Below, piece by piece: positions 7,781 through 14,002 of a stretch of DNA of 15,290 bases. The DNA lies in the NCBI GenBank assembly GCA_959605475.1, contig CAUHFS010000048.1:1-15290 (forward strand), read 5' to 3'. The notes under the pieces were generated by a model. The model worked only from the letters and a program-made list of their open reading frames with translations, was not told where the DNA came from and made no database searches. This DNA is from an uncultured Collinsella sp. Lineage in GTDB: Bacteria; Actinomycetota; Coriobacteriia; Coriobacteriales; Coriobacteriaceae. The number at the start of each line of letters is the position of its first letter. Position 1 is the stretch's first letter. Position numbers and translations under genes: made by a program.

Positions 7781-9178
7781 TCAGATCCCGCACAGGGGGA
7801 CCGCGATGGTGACCACCGCGCCGCCCGAGGGGCTGTTGGCGAGCAAGACGGAGCCCCCGTGGGCGCTCGCGGCCTCGGAGGCGACGTGGAGGCCGAGCCC
7901 GTAGTGGCGGCCTCCGTCGCGCGAGGAGCGGGACGAGTCGTCTGTGAAGAGGCGCTCGCAGCCGCGTTCGAGGGCGGCGGGAGAAAAGCCCGGTCCGTCG
8001 TCGGCCACCTCGATGACGAGGTGTCCGCCCGCGACGTCGCAGGAGACCGCCACGCGCGAGCGCGCGTGCTCGGCGGCGTTGGCCACGAGGTTCGCGGCGG
8101 CTCGCGCCAGGGCGGTTCGGTCGAGTAGGGCCTCGGGCGCGCCCGCGACAGCGGGGCCCGTGGCCGCGTTGAGCGTCACGCCTCGCGCCCGGGCGATCTG
8201 GGCGGCCTCGGCGAGGACCTGTTCGCAGAGCTCGGCCGGCCGCATGGGGGCCCTCTCCGCCCCGCCGGACCCGCGCGAGGCCTCGATGAGCAGGCGCACG
8301 TAGTCGTCGAGCCTTTCGACACTGCCGGCTATGTCGCTCGCGGCGGCCGCGAGGTCGGCGTCTTTCTCGTCTTCCAGCTCCTCCGCCACGAAGTCGGCGT
8401 TGGCGCGCAGCACAGTAAGCGGCGTCTTGAGGTCGTGGGCGATCGACGTCATCTGCTCGCGCTGCCCCCGCTCCGCGGCCCAGCGGGCCTCGAGCGACTC
8501 GGCGAGGGAGGCCCGCATGGCGTCCATCGCGGCGAGGACGTCGTTCACCTCGCGCACATTGGTGCTGCCGACCGCGAAGTCGAGCTCTCCCGCGCCGACG
8601 CGCCCCGCCGCCTCCGCGAGCGGCGCCATCTTGCGCGAGATCACGCGGCTCGCACGACGCGCCACGAGCGCGAGCGCGAGCGCGCTTCCCACAGCGGCGC
8701 CGACGAGCATGAGGTTCTGCGGGTTGGGAAGCAGGCTGGCGAGATCGCGCGAGACCCACTGCGGCAGGTACTCGCTGACGAGTGCGCAGGCCCCGCCGCC
8801 CTTGAGCGGGAACGCAGCGTAGGTGAAGCCCGAGCCCCCGCCCTCGATCTCCACTGTGCCCGGATCCGCGGCGAGTGCCGTACTGGCCATTTCCGTCGCA
8901 TCCTCGAGCCGCGTGCCCTCGAGGTCTGTCATCAGCACGTATCCGTCCTTGTTCAGGATGAGGTAGCGGTAGGCCGTCGGCACGTCCTGCTGCCCGCAGA
9001 CGCCGTCGCGTGCCAGGCCCTCCGCGACCTCGCGCGCATTGGCCGGCCCCCAGCTTGCCTCGTAGACGAAGCCCGCGCTGATCGCCACGGAGAGCACCAT
9101 GAACGAGGCGAGCCACGCCGTGGCGACCGCCGCGAACGCGTAGGCGAAGTAGCGCGCGATGACGAAGGAGAGCGGCAT
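7781..9178 (-). CDS. Membrane sensor histidine kinase of the lantibiotic-immunity operon
   Basis: A class I sensor kinase that should autophosphorylate and pass phosphate to the regulator encoded just upstream. Numbered from the ATG at 9178 (465 residues): a first membrane span at about 8-38; an extracytoplasmic segment of about 115 residues with two cysteines (61 and 131); a second span at about 155-173; a HAMP-like linker; the H-box IAHDLKTPLT with His248; the N-box NLVANAAEHA; the G1 box DDGPGF; the lid LFTDDSSRS; and the G2 box GLGL. The start is uncertain. A GTG at 9217 overlaps the regulator stop and would add 13 Gly/Arg-rich residues. The ATG directly before PLSFVIARYF gives a cleaner first span and has GAGG 10 nt upstream. 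It is last in the operon and very GC-rich. A kinase sensing a cell-envelope peptide, as in Cpr or Nis systems, fits the context but is inference. Confidence 0.9.
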   Translation of the reverse strand: MPLSFVIARYFAYAFAAVATAWLASFMVLSVAISAGFVYEASWGPANAREVAEGLARDGVCGQQDVPTAYRYLILNKDGYVLMTDLEGTRLEDATEMASTALAADPGTVEIEGGGSGFTYAAFPLKGGGACALVSEYLPQWVSRDLASLLPNPQNLMLVGAAVGSALALALVARRASRVISRKMAPLAEAAGRVGAGELDFAVGSTNVREVNDVLAAMDAMRASLAESLEARWAAERGQREQMTSIAHDLKTPLTVLRANADFVAEELEDEKDADLAAAASDIAGSVERLDDYVRLLIEASRGSGGAERAPMRPAELCEQVLAEAAQIARARGVTLNAATGPAVAGAPEALLDRTALARAAANLVANAAEHARSRVAVSCDVAGGHLVIEVADDGPGFSPAALERGCERLFTDDSSRSSRDGGRHYGLGLHVASEAASAHGGSVLLANSPSGGAVVTIAVPLCGI

Positions 9179-9204
9179 GCCCCCGCGACCTCGCGCTCCG
9201 ATCT

Positions 9205-9867
9205 TCAGAGCTGCCACTTGTACCCCATCCCCCAGACGGTCGCGATCGGATCGGCGCCGGCCTCGGAGAGTTTCCTCCGGGCGCGGCTGACCTGCATGGA
9301 TATGGCCGCGTCGTCGGCGTCGCTCTCCCAGCCGAGCACCGCCTCGCGTATCTGCGCGCGGCTCATGACCTGCCCGGGGTGGCGGGCGAGGTACTCGCAG
9401 ATGGCGTACTCGGTGGGCGTGAGCGGCACGGCCTCGCCGCCCACGGCGAGGCCGCGCGCCCCGAGGTCGATCCGCACCTCCCCGAAGGAGAGGGCGTGCG
9501 AGCGCGGCCGGCGCTCACGGCGTAGATGGGCCGCGACCTTGGCGCGCAGTTCCGCGGCCCCGAAGGGCTTGCGGACGTAGTCGTCGGCGCCCAGGCCGTA
9601 GGCGGCCACGGCATCCTCCTCAGCCACGCGCGCGGTCAGGAAGACGATGGGGCCGTCGAAGTCCGGGCGTATCTGCCGCACGAGCTCGAAGCCGTCAAGC
9701 CCCGGCATCATGACGTCGCAGAGCACGAGGTCGAAGCGCGAGAGGTCCATCCCCGGGACCGCCGTCGGGTCCGCCGCCCTGACGACCTCATGGCCGTCGC
9801 GGCCGAGGACGCGCGCGAGCGCATCGAGGATCGCCCGTTCATCATCCACTGCCAGTATCCTCGCCAT
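9205..9867 (-). CDS. OmpR/PhoB-family response regulator
   Basis: This 220-residue DNA-binding response regulator probably controls its own transporter operon. The receiver domain (1-115) has the acidic pair Asp8-Asp9, the phospho-acceptor Asp51 in LCDVMMPGLDG, Thr78 in FLTAR and Lys100 in RKPF. The C-terminal winged helix (about 125-220) has LTPTEYAICEYLARHPGQVMSR and the characteristic ending VWGMGYKWQL. The start at 9867 was chosen over a longer reading from 9951 because AGGAGGT sits 5 nt upstream and MARILAVDDE is the usual regulator N-terminus. The kinase gene follows within 26 nt, or overlaps by 13 nt if the kinase uses its GTG start. A possible promoter of its own lies in the end of the small upstream gene. 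Confidence 0.95.
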   Translation of the reverse strand: MARILAVDDERAILDALARVLGRDGHEVVRAADPTAVPGMDLSRFDLVLCDVMMPGLDGFELVRQIRPDFDGPIVFLTARVAEEDAVAAYGLGADDYVRKPFGAAELRAKVAAHLRRERRPRSHALSFGEVRIDLGARGLAVGGEAVPLTPTEYAICEYLARHPGQVMSRAQIREAVLGWESDADDAAISMQVSRARRKLSEAGADPIATVWGMGYKWQL

Positions 9868-9893
9868 GTTGACCTCCTGAAACTCTCGTCGGA

Positions 9894-9922
9894 ATTGTAC
9901 TAGCGCCGCGCTCAGCGGTCCA
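9894..9922 (-). promoter_or_regulatory. Candidate internal promoter for the response regulator and kinase genes
   Basis: On the - strand, TGGACC (9922-9917) and TACAAT (9899-9894) are separated by 17 nt, about 27 nt before the regulator ATG. Matches to consensus are four and five of six. It overlaps the 3' end of the small upstream gene. Two near-consensus hexamers at ideal spacing in GC-rich DNA are suggestive but not proof. Confidence 0.4.
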
Positions 9923-10094
9923 GAGCCCTGCGCGCAGCCGCGGGCGCCCACATGGCGATCTCAGGGTTGGGCAGCACGCGGTCTGCGATCGAGCGCAGCG
10001 CCGACCCCCAGCCGGCGTCGAGCAGGGCATTCCCGCCCAGAAGGAGCGCTGCGGAGAGGAGGGCGAGCATGGCGGCGAGCGGCCTCCTACGCAT
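9912..10094 (-). CDS. Small single-span membrane protein (60 aa) between the permease and response regulator genes
   Basis: I do not recognise this protein. It has three arginines after Met1, a hydrophobic stretch at about 6-24 rich in Ala and Leu (either a signal peptide or a membrane anchor), then a short tail, GWGSALRSIADRVLPNPE, ending in an Arg-containing amphipathic segment. Without a recognisable lipobox it is more likely anchored than a lipoprotein. The ATG at 10094 overlaps the permease stop by 8 nt and has GGGAGGG immediately upstream, so translation is credible. Its place inside a LanFEG-type operon suggests an accessory subunit or a sensing/immunity peptide, but that is inference from context only. 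It has the same extreme GC as its neighbours. Confidence 0.7.
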   Translation of the reverse strand: MRRRPLAAMLALLSAALLLGGNALLDAGWGSALRSIADRVLPNPEIAMWAPAAARRALDR

Positions 10095-10902
10095 CTGCCC
10101 TCCCGTCCTCGAAGCGGCAGAACCAGGCGAGAAGGACGGCGTCGGCTGCCAGGGTGAGCACGAGGCCAGCGAGCGCAGTCGTGAGGAGTGGGCCCGCCGC
10201 GCGTACGGCGTCGATGAAGGCCTCAACCCCGAGCGACCCCAGGCGCGCGGGCCAGGCGAGCGGCACCCAGCTCAGGGGCGTCGCCAGGGCACCGGTGAGC
10301 TCGCCGGTCATGAGGCCGTGCGCAAGTCCGCCCACCGAGAAGAACGCGAGGAGCGTCCCCGCCGCGCCGCCGCCGATGGCGGCGTTGCGGCCGAGGCGCA
10401 GGGCCACGCCGAGCCCCAGCGCGTAGAGGGGCAAGCTGCCCAGCACGATGCCCGCCCAGGCGGCCGCAAGCGGAGCGGGCCCGAGCGGCAGGCGTCCGGC
10501 GACGGCGAGCGCGCCCCCGAACACGCTGAGCGCCACGGCCAGCGCGCCCGCGCCGAGCGCCGCAAGGGCGAGCAGCTTCGCCGCGACGGCGCGCCCTCGC
10601 GAGGGGACCGCCGTGAGGTTGGTGAGGCGCCCGGCAGCGCGCTCCTCGTCCACGGCGAGCCCGCAGACGATGGCGGACATGAGCGGCATGAGGGCGCCGA
10701 GGAACTGGGCGTAGGCGTCCGCGCCCAGCGCCGGGTCCCATCGGGTTACGGAGAAGTACTCGCCGCAGGCAAGACCGGCTGCCAGGCCGCAGGCGAGGTG
10801 CACCGCCGAGAGCGGGGAGCGCGCCAGGCGCAGGGCCTCGGAGAGCAGGGCCCGCGAGAGAGTCATGCGCGGCGTCGGGTCGGAGAGTCGTGTCATGGCC
10901 AT
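10087..10902 (-). CDS. Lantibiotic-immunity ABC transporter permease, LanG/MutG-like
   Basis: The second membrane subunit of the transporter: 271 residues with about six hydrophobic spans (roughly 33-48, 66-84, 106-134, 146-168, 176-196, 236-261). A conserved-looking cytoplasmic loop, VDEERAAGRLTNL, follows span two. This loop type, in which an acidic ER-x-AGR-x-x-NL segment follows an F-x-x-x-MP-LM helix, is typical of ABC-2 permeases of the LanE/LanG immunity group. Such transporters expel lantibiotics or similar peptides from the membrane to the outside. The start overlaps the stop of the first permease gene (TGATG), after GGAGAGG; a second ATG two codons later is also possible. Sequence is strongly GC-biased: 50 of 60 bases at 10501-10560 are G or C. 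Confidence 0.85.
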   Translation of the reverse strand: MAMTRLSDPTPRMTLSRALLSEALRLARSPLSAVHLACGLAAGLACGEYFSVTRWDPALGADAYAQFLGALMPLMSAIVCGLAVDEERAAGRLTNLTAVPSRGRAVAAKLLALAALGAGALAVALSVFGGALAVAGRLPLGPAPLAAAWAGIVLGSLPLYALGLGVALRLGRNAAIGGGAAGTLLAFFSVGGLAHGLMTGELTGALATPLSWVPLAWPARLGSLGVEAFIDAVRAAGPLLTTALAGLVLTLAADAVLLAWFCRFEDGRADA

Positions 10903-11672
10903 CACCTCTCCTCGGAGCGCGCGAACCAGGCAGCGCCCGCCGCCGTGAGCGCGGCGAACGCGAGCGCGCAGACCGCAAGGCCCGCCAGCGTGAGCATGCC
11001 GTCCGCCGCGAGCGCCCCGCCGAGCGCCATGTCCGCCGCGAGCGGCTCGCCGCTCGGCAGCACGGGGATGAAGCTCGTGGGGATGACCATGTTCGCCGAC
11101 GGCGGAAAGAGCTGCGGCAGCGGCACCAACGACCAGGCGAACCCACCTACGAGTTGCGCGGCGAGCGGGCAGAAGATGCCCGCGAGCATGCCGAGCCGCG
11201 CCGTGAGGAAGAGCCCTGCGGGGATCATCCACGCCGCGGTCACCGTGTTGGCGAGCGCGCAGAGGAGCATCGTGAGCGTGCCCGCGGCCGTGAGACCCTG
11301 CGAGGAGAACGCCGATCCCGCGAGGTAGATGCCAAAGACCACGAGGTTCGAGAGCGTGCAAAGAGCGAGGCACCAGAGCGCCTTGGCCCACCAGGCTCGC
11401 CCGAGCGGGAAGCCCAGGCCCAGAAGCCCCCGCATCCGCGTGCGAGCGTCCGCCCGCGCGACGCACGCCACCACAAGCGATAGAGACACGGGCAGGAAGA
11501 GCGCGTACCAGTAGTTCCACGCGCTAAAGATCTGCACGCCCCGGTAGGGCATCGCGCCGAGCAGCGGCATCGGCAGCGCCATGAGCACGGCCAGGCGAAC
11601 CGGTGCCGCGTGGCGCGACTTCAGGGCCTCGGCGCGCAGGCCCGCGAGCAGGCCGCCTTTCTCGCCCGTCAT
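10902..11672 (-). CDS. Lantibiotic-immunity ABC transporter permease, LanE/MutE-like
   Basis: The first membrane subunit: 256 residues with about six hydrophobic spans (roughly 24-42, 52-72, 95-118, 130-153, 158-183, 224-250). The N-terminal part has a short cytoplasmic helix, then WNYWYALFLPVSLSL at 52-66, a W-rich segment typical of LanE-type permeases, and a following charged loop, ARADARTRMRGLLGL. Together with the second permease it would form a heterodimeric membrane domain. The start overlaps the ATPase stop (ATGA) and follows GGGGAGG by 7 nt, so the three transporter genes are translationally coupled. Assignment to LanE rather than LanG rests on gene order and this W-rich motif, and the two types are not easily told apart by eye. 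Confidence 0.85.
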   Translation of the reverse strand: MTGEKGGLLAGLRAEALKSRHAAPVRLAVLMALPMPLLGAMPYRGVQIFSAWNYWYALFLPVSLSLVVACVARADARTRMRGLLGLGFPLGRAWWAKALWCLALCTLSNLVVFGIYLAGSAFSSQGLTAAGTLTMLLCALANTVTAAWMIPAGLFLTARLGMLAGIFCPLAAQLVGGFAWSLVPLPQLFPPSANMVIPTSFIPVLPSGEPLAADMALGGALAADGMLTLAGLAVCALAFAALTAAGAAWFARSEER

Positions 11673-12397
11673 GCCGCCACCTCCCCGCGCGCTCGTCGCC
11701 CTTCCCGGCAGAAGCTCATGAAGAGTTCCTCGAGGTCCTGCCCGGGACGAAGCGCATCCTCGTAGGCGAGGCGCCCCCCGCAGATGATGCCGATGGTGTC
11801 CGCCATCTGCTGCACCTCGGAGAGGATGTGGCTCGAGACGATCACCGTCGTACCCGCCGCCGCGAAGCCGCGGATCTGGTCGCGCAGCTCCTCGATGCCG
11901 ATGGGGTCGAGGCCGTTGGTGGGCTCGTCGAGCACGAGCAGGCGTGGCCGGGCGATCAGCGCCAGTGCGAGCCCCAGGCGCTGCCGCATGCCCATCGAGA
12001 AGCGCCCGGCGCGCTTCTTCCCGGTGTCCGCGAGGTCCACGGCGGCGAGCACCTCATCTATGCGGCTCTCGGGAAGGCCCAGCAGCGTGGTGCGCACGCG
12101 CAGGTTCTCGCGCGCGGTGAGGTTGGGGTAGAGCGGCGCCTCCTCGATGAGGCTGCCGATTGCGTAGAGGTCCTCGCGGCGCCAGGCGTGCCCGGCAAAG
12201 AGGATCTCCCCGGCCGTCGGCCGCAGCATCCCGCAGATCATCTTGAGCGTTGTCGACTTGCCGGCGCCGTTGGGACCGAGCAGCCCGTACACCTCGCCCT
12301 CGCGGATATGAAGGCTCACATCGGCCACGGCGTCCTGCGCCTGGTCGCCGCGGCCGAAGCGCTTGGTGAGCCCACGCGTCTCGAGCATGTAACCCAT
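11669..12397 (-). CDS. Lantibiotic-immunity ABC transporter ATP-binding protein, LanF/CprA-like
   Basis: The 242-residue nucleotide-binding subunit of the exporter. Visible motifs: Walker A GPNGAGKST (41-49), signature FSMGMRQRLGLALAL (133-147), Walker B LLVLDEPTNGLDP (153-165) and His190 in the H-loop SSH. The Q-loop position reads SLIEEAPLYPNLTA, with glutamate in place of glutamine. Such an E-loop is described for lantibiotic-immunity ATPases such as NukF and for BcrA-type proteins, and it is the best single argument for the functional call. It is the first gene of the operon. AAAGGA lies 7 nt before the ATG at 12397; an ATG three codons later is less well placed. Bacitracin-type export (BcrA) is the main alternative, but the two-permease layout with a linked kinase/regulator favours LanFEG/CprABC. 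Confidence 0.93.
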   Translation of the reverse strand: MGYMLETRGLTKRFGRGDQAQDAVADVSLHIREGEVYGLLGPNGAGKSTTLKMICGMLRPTAGEILFAGHAWRREDLYAIGSLIEEAPLYPNLTARENLRVRTTLLGLPESRIDEVLAAVDLADTGKKRAGRFSMGMRQRLGLALALIARPRLLVLDEPTNGLDPIGIEELRDQIRGFAAAGTTVIVSSHILSEVQQMADTIGIICGGRLAYEDALRPGQDLEELFMSFCREGRRARGEVAA

Positions 12398-12465
12398 GGG
12401 TTTATCCTTTCTCTTCCGGGAGCGCGGGCCGAGTCACCGTGCCCGCGCGCCTTACCTTTCGGGTT

Positions 12466-12530
12466 CACCATCCATGGTGGGGCGCGTTTCTAACGAAGCC
12501 ATAACGGCCGTTGGGTTCTTTTGGCGCCAA
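12466..12530. promoter_or_regulatory. Cluster of three short palindromes upstream of the ABC transporter operon
   Basis: CACCATCCATGGTG (12466-12479), AACGGCCGTT (12503-12512) and TTGGCGCCAA (12521-12530) lie 69-133 nt upstream of the operon start codon. They are plausible operator sites, but OmpR-type regulators usually bind direct repeats, so a different protein or a structural role is possible. The three palindromes do not share a sequence. Confidence 0.35.
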
Positions 12531-12607
12531 CCCTTCTCGACCCGCACATCATGATTAATTTGCTTAAGGCAACAACTTTCCCGATCGATGTAATCACCGA
12601 ATCAAAA

Positions 12608-12666
12608 CGTGTACATCACCCTCCAAAACCGACATTTTTCGGCATGTTTGGAGGCTGATGTACACG
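12608..12666. repeat. Long imperfect inverted repeat (59-nt hairpin) upstream of pgsA
   Basis: The outer arms CGTGTACATCA (12608-12618) and TGATGTACACG (12656-12666) pair perfectly over 11 bp. After one C/C mismatch, CCTCCAAA (12620-12627) pairs with TTTGGAGG (12647-12654). A small inner stem, CCGA/TCGG, caps it. No T-run follows on either strand, so it is not a standard terminator. Each arm, read outward, gives GGAGG, then S-TG, then ATG (S is C on the + strand and G on the - strand): a ribosome-binding-like site and a start codon on both strands. It could be a dispersed palindromic repeat, a protein site or a leader structure. Confidence 0.75.
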
Positions 12667-12728
12667 AATGTGAAATCCACCGCCGCCCAAAAGCGCCTTC
12701 CTCATGTCTGGACTCTCTATGCTTACGC

Positions 12729-12757
12729 TGGATAGACATCGCCGGAACGGGTATAGT
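12729..12757 (+). promoter_or_regulatory. Probable sigma-70-type promoter of the pgsA operon
   Basis: TGGATA (12729-12734, four of six) and TATAGT (12752-12757, five of six) are separated by 17 nt. A transcript from about 12763 would have a leader of about 30 nt with GGGGGAG before the GTG start of pgsA. Confidence 0.65.
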
Positions 12758-12793
12758 AGCGAAAGTTTTGTCGTTAACCAGCGGGGGAGTCCT

Positions 12794-13498
12794 GTGGGCA
12801 TCAAAAAGAAGATCAAAAAGGAGCTTATCGGCACTTCCGATTACCCGTCGAATAAGATCTTTACGATCTCCAATTTCATCACCTTTACGCGCCTGATCCT
12901 CACCCTGGTATTTCTGTACCTGTTTGTGACGGATAACAACCGCGTCATCGCCATCGTTATCTACGCCGTTGCCGCCTCCACCGATTGGATGGACGGTCAG
13001 ATCGCCCGCATGACTAAGACGGTCTCGTGGCTCGGCAAGGTCATGGATCCCATTTGCGACCGTGCGCTGCTGTTCACCGGCGTACTTGGCCTGGTGGTCC
13101 GCGGAGAGCTGCCCATCTGGGTCTGCGCGCTCATTATTGGCCGCGACATCTATCTGGGCATCGGCACGCTTATCGTGCGTCATTATCACCGTCGCCCCAT
13201 CGATGTCGTCTTTCCCGGAAAGATTGCCACTGCGCTGCTCATGACCGGCTTCTCGCTCATGCTGCTCGGGTTCCCCGTTGTTGACGGCCTGCACCTTTTA
13301 CCTTCAACCCTCACGGCCTTCCCTGGTCTTAACGGAAGCTCGGTGCCCCTCGGCATCTTCTTTGTGTATGGCGGTGTGATCTTCTCCATGCTCACCGCTG
13401 TCATCTACTCCATTAAGGGCTGTGTAGCCATTAAACAGGCTCTCGCGCATCCCGAGGACGAGGACATCGACTTTCTTAACCCCGAAATCGAAGACTGA
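12794..13498 (+). CDS. pgsA: CDP-alcohol phosphatidyltransferase (PgsA-type)
   Basis: An integral membrane enzyme that transfers a phosphatidyl group from CDP-diacylglycerol to an alcohol, most likely glycerol-3-phosphate, giving phosphatidylglycerol phosphate. The family signature is complete: Asp64 and Asp67 in DWMDG, then AR, Gly81, Asp85 and Asp89 in the D-x2-DG-x2-AR-x8-G-x3-D-x3-D motif. The 234 residues hold several hydrophobic spans and an acidic cytoplasmic tail. The start is taken as GTG at 12794, with GGGGGAG 4 nt upstream; longer readings begin upstream of the promoter. The substrate alcohol cannot be proven from motifs: cardiolipin-type or inositol-type transfer is the alternative. 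It heads a unit with an FHA protein and a MerR regulator, an order that recalls the pgsA2 (Rv1822) to garA-Rv1828 neighbourhood of mycobacteria. Confidence 0.88.
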   Translation: MGIKKKIKKELIGTSDYPSNKIFTISNFITFTRLILTLVFLYLFVTDNNRVIAIVIYAVAASTDWMDGQIARMTKTVSWLGKVMDPICDRALLFTGVLGLVVRGELPIWVCALIIGRDIYLGIGTLIVRHYHRRPIDVVFPGKIATALLMTGFSLMLLGFPVVDGLHLLPSTLTAFPGLNGSSVPLGIFFVYGGVIFSMLTAVIYSIKGCVAIKQALAHPEDEDIDFLNPEIED

Positions 13499-13564
13499 TT
13501 CGTTGGGGTATGATTACGTACGGTTCATTATTTGCGGCACGTCCGCGATAAGTTAGGGGTTGTC

Positions 13565-13999
13565 ATGGACAACATGGTTAACAATATGCCTCAGAATGAT
13601 AAGACTGCTGACACTACCTGCGTATTCCGCGTGCCTTCAAGCGACGTCACCGTTCCCGACCTCATGGCCAACGTGCGCATCACCGCCCCCGTTCTGTCCA
13701 TCGTCAAGGGTCCGCAGACTGGTGCCGCCTTTGAGCTCGAGGACGACGTGACCACCATCGGCCGCGATCCTGCGAACGGCATCTTCCTCAATGACATGAC
13801 CGTTTCGCGCAGCCACGCGCGCATTATCCGCGAGGGCCTCGGCGCTCGCATCGAGGACTTGGGCTCGCTCAATGGCACCTGGGTCGACGGTGCCATCGTC
13901 AATGCAGCCCCGCTGCACGACGGTTCTTCCGTCCAGATCGGTACGTTTACGCTCATCTACCACGAGAGCACGCCGGAGCGCATCGAAACCGGTGAGTAG
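13565..13999 (+). CDS. FHA-domain protein, GarA/OdhI-like phosphothreonine switch
   Basis: A 144-residue cytosolic protein with a flexible N-terminus and one forkhead-associated domain (about 43-135). The phosphopeptide-binding residues are visible: Gly66-Arg67 in TIGRDP, Ser81 and His84 in VSRSHAR, and SLNGT with Asn103. Residues 16-22 read DTTCVFR, matching the ETTSVFR motif that Ser/Thr kinases PknB and PknG phosphorylate in GarA and OdhI. In those proteins the phosphothreonine folds back onto the FHA domain and relieves inhibition of 2-oxoglutarate dehydrogenase or glutamate dehydrogenase. Thr17 and Thr18 are therefore the predicted switch sites. The ATG at 13565 has AGGGG 6 nt upstream; a TTG at 13532 would add 11 residues with no ribosome-binding site. 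The MerR gene follows after 3 nt. Metabolic targets in this organism are unknown. Confidence 0.9.
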   Translation: MDNMVNNMPQNDKTADTTCVFRVPSSDVTVPDLMANVRITAPVLSIVKGPQTGAAFELEDDVTTIGRDPANGIFLNDMTVSRSHARIIREGLGARIEDLGSLNGTWVDGAIVNAAPLHDGSSVQIGTFTLIYHESTPERIETGE

Positions 14000-14002
14000 G
14001 GC

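Larger units (their letters stand above)
12398..12793. other. Divergent intergenic region between the transporter operon and pgsA
   Basis: No gene recognised. From the operon side outward it holds a GC-rich inverted repeat, GCGCGGGC/GCCCGCGC (12422-12429 and 12441-12448); the palindrome CACCAT-CC-ATGGTG (12466-12479); AACGGCCGTT (12503-12512); TTGGCGCCAA (12521-12530); an AT-richer stretch (about 12550-12607); a long hairpin (12608-12666); and the pgsA promoter (12729-12757). No convincing promoter for the minus operon was found by eye; it should lie between about 12430 and 12600. Confidence 0.6.

Noticed and set aside
7674..9116. A 480-codon open frame on the - strand overlapping the kinase gene
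   Set aside because: Arg/Gly/Ala-rich with no domain. It is the shadow of a GC-rich gene: the kinase frame has complete H, N and G boxes and a good regulator overlap.
9952..11328. A 458-codon open frame on the + strand across the permease genes
   Set aside because: Its product is Arg/Glu/Ala-rich low complexity, as expected antisense to GC-rich membrane protein genes; the permease frames have proper starts and overlaps.
12602..13294. A 230-codon open frame on the - strand opposite pgsA
   Set aside because: Antisense to a complete CDP-alcohol phosphatidyltransferase motif, with no domain of its own.
13499..13564. Separate promoter for the FHA gene (TATGAT at 13509-13514)
   Set aside because: No acceptable -35 hexamer at 16-18 nt. 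The 66-nt gap is compatible with read-through from pgsA.
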